Program-made: the position numbers and the translations under genes
Origin: Crocinitomicaceae bacterium
GTDB lineage: Bacteria; Bacteroidota; Bacteroidia; Flavobacteriales_D; Crocinitomicaceae
DNA: 6,063 bases
Assembly: GCA_011522905.1 (NCBI GenBank)
Contig: WTIB01000198.1
Span: 1 to 6,063, forward strand
Reading direction: 5' to 3'
The notes under the pieces: generated by a model
What the model saw: only the letters and a program-made list of their open reading frames with translations
The model's database searches: none
What the model was told of the DNA's origin: nothing
Shown: positions 1 through 4,584 of the stretch, piece by piece
Numbering within the stretch: the stretch's first letter is position 1
Layout: each line of letters starts with the position of its first letter

Positions 1-7
1 GTGCCAA
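1..7 (-). promoter_or_regulatory. Possible sigma-54 promoter -24 element, cut by the window edge
   Basis: On the minus strand the first seven bases read TTGGCAC, an exact match to the -24 half of the sigma-54 consensus (TGGCAC-N5-TTGC). The -12 half would lie outside the window, so the promoter cannot be confirmed here. It points left, away from secG, and would drive whatever gene follows. In many Bacteroidota groES-groEL comes after secG, so a heat-shock operon is a reasonable guess. A cluster of TGACA half-sites about 70 bp upstream is placed where an activator would bind. A seven-base match could be chance. Confidence 0.45.
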
Positions 8-55
8 GCATTAAAACAAGACATTTTAACTTAAAAAAATGATTAGAAATAAAAA

Positions 56-82
56 TATGTCATAGAATGTGACATACTGACA
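56..82. promoter_or_regulatory. Cluster of TGTCA/TGACA half-sites, candidate activator (enhancer) site
   Basis: Three half-sites lie here: TGTCA at 58-62, TGACA at 70-74 and TGACA at 78-82. The first two belong to a perfect 7-bp inverted repeat, TATGTCA (56-62) and TGACATA (70-76), with a 7-base centre. The second and third have the 8-bp start-to-start spacing also seen in the perfect dyad at 4443-4455. The cluster centre is about 70 bp upstream of the -24-like box at 1-7, a distance typical of upstream sites for sigma-54 activators. On the minus strand the inverted repeat is followed by a T-rich stretch, so a weak secG terminator is the alternative, but the stem is short and AT-rich. Confidence 0.5.
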
Positions 83-94
83 CCAAAAAAGATA

Positions 95-388
95 CTATTC
101 GGAAGTTTCTTGTTGTGATTGGCCTTGTTCTGTTTGTGCTTTTCCTGCATCAGTTACCTTTTTGGCCTTTGGCTGTCTCATTGTAATTATGATACTGGCA
201 ACAACAATTACACCCGCCAATGACCAAGTCAACTTATCAATAAACTCGTTGGTCTTTTTTACTCCTCCTAATTGTCCTGGTGAACCAAAGTCAGAGCTTA
301 AGCCACCACCCTTTGGATTCTGAATGTATACAACAAAAATGAGTAGTACACTGGCCAATAAAACTAGAATAGATAATATAGCGTCCAT
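95..388 (-). CDS. secG: Preprotein translocase subunit SecG
   Basis: This 97-residue protein is the small accessory subunit of the SecYEG channel in the inner membrane, where it aids SecA-driven export. It has the SecG layout: a first membrane helix at about residues 4-22, the conserved QNPKGGGLSS loop at 23-32 followed by the glycine-rich stretch to GGVKK at 41-45, and a second helix at about 53-70. The polar, Gln/Glu-rich tail (about 71-97) is variable in the family. The ATG abuts the TAA of the upstream TPR gene with no gap (TAAATG), which suggests translational coupling, and no Shine-Dalgarno sequence is seen. It is the last gene of the visible minus-strand operon. The family assignment is firm from the loop motif, size and topology. 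Confidence 0.95.
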   Translation of the reverse strand: MDAILSILVLLASVLLIFVVYIQNPKGGGLSSDFGSPGQLGGVKKTNEFIDKLTWSLAGVIVVASIIITMRQPKAKKVTDAGKAQTEQGQSQQETSE

Positions 389-1219
389 TTAGATAATTTT
401 AGATTTAATTTTTTCAATTTGGTCTGCAAAGAAAATCTTTTTTTCGGGAAAAATCAAAATTAATTGCTCATATGTTGATATTGCTAGAGGATAATTGCCT
501 TGACTCTCAAAAACTTTTGCTAAGGTTTCGCTTACAGGAAGATTCTTTTTGGTAATACTCTTTTTAGCTGAGGACTGAGGATTAAAGAAATTAATCTTTG
601 GCTTTTCAAAGGTCAAATACTCTTTTTTAGCCTGTGCGACTGTATTTTTTTCTCCTTGTCTGAGCCAATCATTAAAGCTTTTTGGAGAGTCATCAAAATC
701 ATTCTCTGCATCTTCTAAAAGATCTGTAGCGTTTGATACAGAATGTACTTCAATTTCATCTGATTTTTTCGATTCAGCTTTTGTTTCTTCAATTTCATTG
801 ACAATATTGTCGGAAATAACATTTGAAACGATCAGTTTTTCAAGCTCATCATCATCATTTAAACCATCATCTTTAGTAACAGTTAATGCCTCTTGAGGTT
901 CTTCATCCTTATTGTCAGCATTAGTATTCGACTTTTTCGAATCTACCTCTTCAGTAAATTCAACTGTATCATTATCTGGAGTTACATTATGTAACAGTTC
1001 ATAGATTACTTCACGTGAATTAAGCTGAATCGCATATTTTTCCAATTCTTTTTGAAAACGCATATCATTGGTAAGCGAAAGGGATTTCAAATACACCACA
1101 GTGAATGTAGAGCACCAAGGGTATAGATTCATCAATTCTTTAAATACCGACGAATCCTCAAACTTATAATCTGATGAAAAAAGCTTTTGTTCTATATTTT
1201 TTTTATCTAACTCTACCAA
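389..1219 (-). CDS. Bacteroidota TPR-like protein with acidic linker (function unknown)
   Basis: This 276-residue soluble protein has no signal peptide or membrane helix. Three parts are visible. The N-terminal helical region (about 1-78) contains the pattern LYPWCSTFTVVYLKSL (32-47) and a following SREVIYELL (68-76). A long, highly acidic low-complexity linker (about 80-178) comes next. The C-terminal part has SFNDWL (181-186) and one TPR-like helix pair, ETLAKVFESQGNYPLAISTYEQL at about 231-253, ending in a short FADQIEKI helix. I recognise this arrangement from Bacteroidota proteins encoded beside secG and lptE, annotated only as TPR or hypothetical; a scaffold role is possible but unproven. 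The start is TTG at 1219, overlapping the lptE stop by 7 bp. A stop codon lies five codons upstream in frame, and the next ATG (codon 30) would cut into the conserved N-terminal domain. Confidence 0.8.
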   Translation of the reverse strand: MVELDKKNIEQKLFSSDYKFEDSSVFKELMNLYPWCSTFTVVYLKSLSLTNDMRFQKELEKYAIQLNSREVIYELLHNVTPDNDTVEFTEEVDSKKSNTNADNKDEEPQEALTVTKDDGLNDDDELEKLIVSNVISDNIVNEIEETKAESKKSDEIEVHSVSNATDLLEDAENDFDDSPKSFNDWLRQGEKNTVAQAKKEYLTFEKPKINFFNPQSSAKKSITKKNLPVSETLAKVFESQGNYPLAISTYEQLILIFPEKKIFFADQIEKIKSKII

Positions 1220-1728
1220 TTTGATAAAAGTTTATTGATAACATCCTGAGAAACCTGCTCATTAATGTCGTCAATTAATTGACTCTCAACTGATGCTAAA
1301 TTAACATTAGAATCAAAATCAGCAAATCTTGTGGAGGAAAACTTGACATTTTGTTTTTCTGGGCTACTGATAATCATCTCAAATTGAATTCTAATAGTCA
1401 ATCGATTTTGAGTTGCATCATCGTTTGCCTGAATAGCAATGGGTGCGACATTATATTCTGAAATTCGTCCAGTTAAAATCACTTCTCCTTCGTCATCAGT
1501 ATTCAGTGTCAATCTGGTATTATTTTGAATGGCATCTTTGAGTATTTCTGTCAAAACAGGCCCATAACTCAGTGGGCAATTTGGAGCGTTGTTTTCAATC
1601 ATCTCGACTGAAAAACTCTTCCATTCTTCGGGCATGGATCCTGAATCTCTGAATCCAATACTTGATGGCCAACAAGAAACCAACAGAAAGGCAGAAATAA
1701 AAATCAATGTGTTTTTATAAAACCTCAT
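1213..1728 (-). CDS. lptE: LptE-like outer-membrane lipoprotein (LPS assembly)
   Basis: This 171-residue lipoprotein resembles LptE, the partner of LptD in the outer-membrane complex that inserts lipopolysaccharide. A short N-terminal signal peptide (charged MRFYKN, then a hydrophobic core at about 7-18) ends in the lipobox LVSC, giving lipidated Cys19. The mature part carries marks of the Bacteroidota LptE family: the NNAP segment near 46-49, GRISEYNVAPIAIQAND at 87-103, NRLTIRIQF at 108-116, the RFADFDS stretch at 134-140, and a C-terminal amphipathic helix ending in NW. Its ATG overlaps the stop of the sigma-54 activator gene by four bases (ATGA), and its own stop overlaps the next gene, so it is embedded in the operon. 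Sequence similarity across LptE families is low, so the role rests on the Bacteroidota pattern and context. Confidence 0.85.
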   Translation of the reverse strand: MRFYKNTLIFISAFLLVSCWPSSIGFRDSGSMPEEWKSFSVEMIENNAPNCPLSYGPVLTEILKDAIQNNTRLTLNTDDEGEVILTGRISEYNVAPIAIQANDDATQNRLTIRIQFEMIISSPEKQNVKFSSTRFADFDSNVNLASVESQLIDDINEQVSQDVINKLLSNW

Positions 1729-2960
1729 TTGTCATTGAGATTATATTCCTTAATTTTTCGATATAATGTACGTTCAGAAATACCTAATTCACTTGCTGCA
1801 TATTTTCGCTTTCCCCTATGTTTTTCAAGTGCTTTTTTTATCAGCTCTTTTTCGCGATCTTCTAGTGACAGAGATTCCTCAACCTCCTGATGCACCTCAA
1901 AACTTACAGGTTGATTCACTTCTACATTGTGAATGGGTTCAGGAAGGGACCTTCCTTGAGAAGTAACATCACTTTCAACGTCACTATATAGCTTATTTAC
2001 AATTGCCGTCTGACCATCTGTAAGCGTAATATTTCCTCCTTTTGATATGATATCCACAACAAGCTTTTTAAGCTCTGTCAAATCCTTTTTCATATCAAAG
2101 AGAAACTTATACATGAGCTCTCTTTCACTAAAATCCTGTTCAGATTTATTTTTTCTTAATACAATATCTGTGCCCTCACTTTTGGTTTGTATATAATTTG
2201 ATAATGATATGGCATCAATATCTCTTATTGTTTCAATCACTGATAATTGTTCAACCAAATTTTTAAGCTGCCGAATATTACCAGGCCACTGATAAGACTC
2301 AATTAGCTGTACTGCATCATCACTAAGTTTTATTGCAGGCATTCTATATTTTTCTGCAAAATCATGAGCAAACTTTCTAAAAAGCAAATGAATATCTCCT
2401 TTTCTGTTTTTTAAAGCGGGAAGCTGAATAGGAACCGTATTCAATCTATAATAAAGGTCCTCTCTAAATTTTCCAGATGAAATGGCAGAAATCATATTTT
2501 CATTTGTTGCCGCAACTACCCTTACATTGGTTTTAATAACCTTCGACGCACCAACCCTCATGAATTCACCTGTTTCCAGTACACGCAATAATCTAACCTG
2601 GGTCTGCATCGGCAATTCAGCAACCTCATCTAAAAATATTGTCCCTCCATCAGCAACTTCAAAATAACCTAATCTACTACCAGAAGCACCTGTAAAAGAT
2701 CCTTTTTCATGACCAAAAAGTTCAGAATCAATCGTTCCTTCAGGTATCGCCCCGCAGTTTACAGCTATATACTGCCCATGTTTTCTTGAGCTTAATTGGT
2801 GAATTACTTGAGGTATAATTTCTTTTCCCGTTCCACTTTCACCTGTGACTAAGACAGAAATATCGGTAGGTGCTACCTGAGCGGAAACTTCAAGTGCCCT
2901 ATTTAATGCCGGAGCATTACCTATAATTCCAAATCTTTGTTTTATTTGTTGAACAGTCAT
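1725..2960 (-). CDS. Sigma-54-dependent transcriptional activator without receiver domain (AAA+ and Fis HTH)
   Basis: This 411-residue enhancer-binding protein would use ATP hydrolysis to open promoters bound by sigma-54 RNA polymerase. The AAA+ domain starts almost at the N terminus (about 9-255): Walker A GESGTGKE (40-47), sigma-54 contact loop GSFTGA (87-92), Walker B GGTIFLDE (105-112), sensor I near AATN (150-153), arginine-finger region FREDLYYRLN (165-174) and sensor II WPGNIRQLKN (225-234). A linker (about 256-365) contains a charged helix at about 278-304. A Fis-type helix-turn-helix fills about 366-405 (AASELGISERTLYRKI at 388-403). No receiver, PAS or GAF domain is present, so the activating signal is not visible. 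The contact loop has Ser where most relatives have Ala (GAFTGA). It starts 11 bp after the miaB stop and overlaps lptE by 4 bp. The family is certain; targets are unknown, but candidate TGACA/TGTCA sites flank the operon. Confidence 0.95.
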   Translation of the reverse strand: MTVQQIKQRFGIIGNAPALNRALEVSAQVAPTDISVLVTGESGTGKEIIPQVIHQLSSRKHGQYIAVNCGAIPEGTIDSELFGHEKGSFTGASGSRLGYFEVADGGTIFLDEVAELPMQTQVRLLRVLETGEFMRVGASKVIKTNVRVVAATNENMISAISSGKFREDLYYRLNTVPIQLPALKNRKGDIHLLFRKFAHDFAEKYRMPAIKLSDDAVQLIESYQWPGNIRQLKNLVEQLSVIETIRDIDAISLSNYIQTKSEGTDIVLRKNKSEQDFSERELMYKFLFDMKKDLTELKKLVVDIISKGGNITLTDGQTAIVNKLYSDVESDVTSQGRSLPEPIHNVEVNQPVSFEVHQEVEESLSLEDREKELIKKALEKHRGKRKYAASELGISERTLYRKIKEYNLNDK

Positions 2961-2971
2961 TAATTAGCTTG

Positions 2972-4396
2972 TTAATTTATTTCCTTTCCAATTAACGTCG
3001 CAGAGGTACAATCTGTTATTTTCACATTTACATATTGTCCCTTCTTTCCGTTTCCTTTTGGGAAAACAACCATTGAATTTCTACTTGTCCGACCACACAT
3101 GTGCTCATTTGATCTTTTGGATTCTCCTTCGATAAGAACTTTTTCAACTAATCCAATTCGTTTTTGATTTGACGCTAAGGAGAACTTGAGTTGTTTATCA
3201 ATGATTTCTGATAATCTATTTGATTTAACTTCATCAGGAATATCATCTTCAAATTTTCTTTCAGCCAAGGTCTTTGGCCTCTCGGAATATTTAAACATAT
3301 ATGCGAAGTCATATTTTACCGCATCCATTAAGGAAAGGGTATCCTTGTGCTCTGCCTCAGTTTCTCCACAAAATCCGGAAATAACATCGGTTGAAATGGC
3401 ACAATCAGGAATAATTTTATGAATTGCCTCTATTCTCTGCAAGTACCACTCGCGAGAGTAACCTCTATTCATTCGTTTCAAAACATCGGAATTTCCTGAT
3501 TGTACTGGTAGGTGAATATAATTACACAAATTTTCATATTTCGCCATCGCATGAAGTACATCATCAGTCATATCTTTCGGATGAGAAGTAGAAAATCTGA
3601 CTCTTAATTCTGGAGATACTTTTGCTACCATTTCCATCAACTGAGCAAAATTTACGGTTGGAAGGTTTGGGTCTTTAATTTCTCCCTTGTTTGTAATATT
3701 CCATCGATAGCTATCCACATTCTGACCTAATAGAGTAACTTCCCGATAACCATTATTAAAAAGCTCAGTACACTCCTGAACAATGGTTTGAGGGTCTCTG
3801 GATCTTTCTCTACCACGAGTAAAGGGAACCACACAGAAGGAGCACATATTGTCACATCCTCTCATAATGGTCACAAAAGCAGAAACACCTCCTTTATCCA
3901 ATCGCACTGGAGAAATATCTGCATAAGTTTCGTCTCTCGACAATAAAACATTTACGGCTCTTTGACCAGTACCAACCTCATCAATTAAATTTGGTAAGTC
4001 ACGATACGCGTCAGGACCAGCCACCAAGTCAACAAGCTTTTCCTGTTCAAGAAGCGACTTTTTTAATCTTTCCGCCATACAACCAAGTATGCCAACAACC
4101 ATATCAGGATTATCGCTTTTTTTCTTCTTAAATTCAGTAAGTCTATTACGAACTCGTTTTTCAGCGTTGTCTCTTATTGAGCATGTGTTAATTAAAACGA
4201 CATCTGCATCATCGATATTCCTAGTTGTATTGTACCCTTTCTTACTCATAATTGCAGCTACAACCTCGCTATCGGAGAAATTCATTTGACAACCATAACT
4301 CTCAATGTATAGCTTTTTAGATGTGCTTGAGACTTCAGCTCGTTTTGAATCTAGTACTTCGCCTTGTCGGCCTTCAAGAATTTGTTTTTCCTCCAC
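2972..4396 (-). CDS. miaB: tRNA-2-methylthio-N6-dimethylallyladenosine synthase MiaB
   Basis: MiaB is a radical-SAM enzyme that adds a methylthio group to isopentenyl-A37 of tRNAs reading UNN codons, which stabilises codon pairing. The 474 residues show the full family layout. The N-terminal methylthiotransferase domain (about 28-140) carries auxiliary-cluster cysteines C36 (SYGCQMNFSDSE), C72 (NTCSIRDNAE) and C106 (LGCMAER). The radical-SAM core (about 168-405) carries the CxxxCxxC cluster C181, C185 and C188 (RGCDNMCSFCVVPFTRGRE). The C-terminal TRAM domain (about 410-472) contains CGRTSRN at 434-440. All expected cysteines are present, so it should be active. The start is GTG at 4396: an in-frame TAA lies just upstream at 4424-4426, and the next ATG (residue 38) would remove C36. 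It is the first gene of the minus-strand operon, with a matching promoter at 4419-4449. Confidence 0.97.
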   Translation of the reverse strand: MEEKQILEGRQGEVLDSKRAEVSSTSKKLYIESYGCQMNFSDSEVVAAIMSKKGYNTTRNIDDADVVLINTCSIRDNAEKRVRNRLTEFKKKKSDNPDMVVGILGCMAERLKKSLLEQEKLVDLVAGPDAYRDLPNLIDEVGTGQRAVNVLLSRDETYADISPVRLDKGGVSAFVTIMRGCDNMCSFCVVPFTRGRERSRDPQTIVQECTELFNNGYREVTLLGQNVDSYRWNITNKGEIKDPNLPTVNFAQLMEMVAKVSPELRVRFSTSHPKDMTDDVLHAMAKYENLCNYIHLPVQSGNSDVLKRMNRGYSREWYLQRIEAIHKIIPDCAISTDVISGFCGETEAEHKDTLSLMDAVKYDFAYMFKYSERPKTLAERKFEDDIPDEVKSNRLSEIIDKQLKFSLASNQKRIGLVEKVLIEGESKRSNEHMCGRTSRNSMVVFPKGNGKKGQYVNVKITDCTSATLIGKEIN

Positions 4397-4418
4397 TCTA
4401 CTTGATTTTTTTGGACAA

Positions 4419-4449
4419 CAAATTTACTAAAAACATCAAGTCTGACAAA
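4419..4449 (-). promoter_or_regulatory. Candidate Bacteroidota-type promoter for the miaB operon
   Basis: On the minus strand a -33 box TTTG (4449-4446) and a -7 box TAAATTTG (4426-4419) are separated by 19 bases. This fits the primary-sigma promoter of Bacteroidota (TTTG, about 19-21 bases, TAnnTTTG). Transcription would start near 4412, leaving a leader of roughly 16 bases before the GTG start. The -33 box lies inside the TGACA/TGTCA dyad at 4443-4455, so a protein bound there would touch this promoter. No sigma-54-type boxes are seen in this direction. Confidence 0.6.
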
Positions 4450-4455
4450 ATGTCA
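4443..4455. promoter_or_regulatory. Perfect TGACA-AAA-TGTCA dyad, candidate operator
   Basis: TGACA (4443-4447) and TGTCA (4451-4455) form a perfect 5-bp inverted repeat with a 3-base centre. The same half-sites with the same 8-bp spacing, one base off, occur at 70-82, and the 8-mer ATGTCATA is shared with the left-edge cluster (57-64 and 4450-4457). The dyad covers the -33 box of the miaB promoter and lies about 130 bp upstream of topA. It is a candidate binding site for the activator encoded in this operon, or for another regulator. Binding here is inferred. Confidence 0.5.
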
Positions 4456-4484
4456 TAATATTTTTTTAGTCACTGAACATCTTT

Positions 4485-4499
4485 TTAACCTATGGTTAA
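4485..4499. repeat. Perfect 15-bp dyad TTAACC-TAT-GGTTAA
   Basis: TTAACC (4485-4490) and GGTTAA (4494-4499) are perfect inverted arms around TAT. The dyad sits mid-way in the divergent miaB-topA region, about 47 bp upstream of the topA -33 box, and does not overlap either candidate promoter. It could be a binding site for a dimeric regulator. No T-run follows on either strand, so it does not look like a terminator. Confidence 0.4.
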
Positions 4500-4518
4500 T
4501 TCATTAAAAAAGAAATTA

Positions 4519-4538
4519 TTTCAAACAAACATTTGAAA
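4519..4538. repeat. 7-bp inverted repeat over the topA -33 region
   Basis: TTTCAAA (4519-4525) and TTTGAAA (4532-4538) are perfect inverted arms with a 6-base centre. The right arm contains the TTTG that serves as the -33 box of the candidate topA promoter, so the dyad could be an operator for topA. The arms are AT-rich, and a repeat of this quality could arise by chance in this composition. Confidence 0.3.
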
Positions 4539-4564
4539 GTTGACGTTTAGAAAACATACATTTG
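4532..4564 (+). promoter_or_regulatory. Candidate Bacteroidota-type promoter for topA
   Basis: TTTG (4532-4535) and TACATTTG (4557-4564) are separated by 21 bases and match the Bacteroidota -33 and -7 consensus. A second TTG at 4540-4542 is too close (14 bases) to be the preferred -33 box. Transcription would begin near 4571, giving a leader of about 14 bases to the ATG at 4585, with no Shine-Dalgarno sequence, as is common in this phylum. Confidence 0.65.
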
Positions 4565-4584
4565 CAAAATATCAAATACTGATT

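Noticed and set aside
56..76. The inverted repeat after secG as a rho-independent terminator
   Set aside because: The stem is 7 bp with only two G-C pairs and the following T-rich stretch is interrupted. It is too weak to call, and the half-sites are better explained as protein-binding sites.
1766..1966. Plus-strand open frame inside the activator gene
   Set aside because: It lies wholly antisense to a confidently identified gene, has no recognisable domain, and is best explained as a chance open frame.
2482..2667. Plus-strand open frame opposite the AAA+ domain
   Set aside because: It is a short low-complexity translation antisense to conserved AAA+ motifs, with nothing to support expression.
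3186..3422. Plus-strand open frame inside miaB
   Set aside because: It is antisense to the conserved radical-SAM region, has no family resemblance and no promoter, so it is a shadow of miaB.
4089..4289. Plus-strand open frame near the 5' end of miaB
   Set aside because: It is a hydrophobic reading of the opposite strand of a conserved coding region. No independent evidence makes it a membrane protein gene.
4561..4565. TTTGC before topA as a sigma-54 -12 element
   Set aside because: No GG occurs about ten bases upstream, where the -24 element should be, and the same bases form part of a good TACATTTG -7 box.
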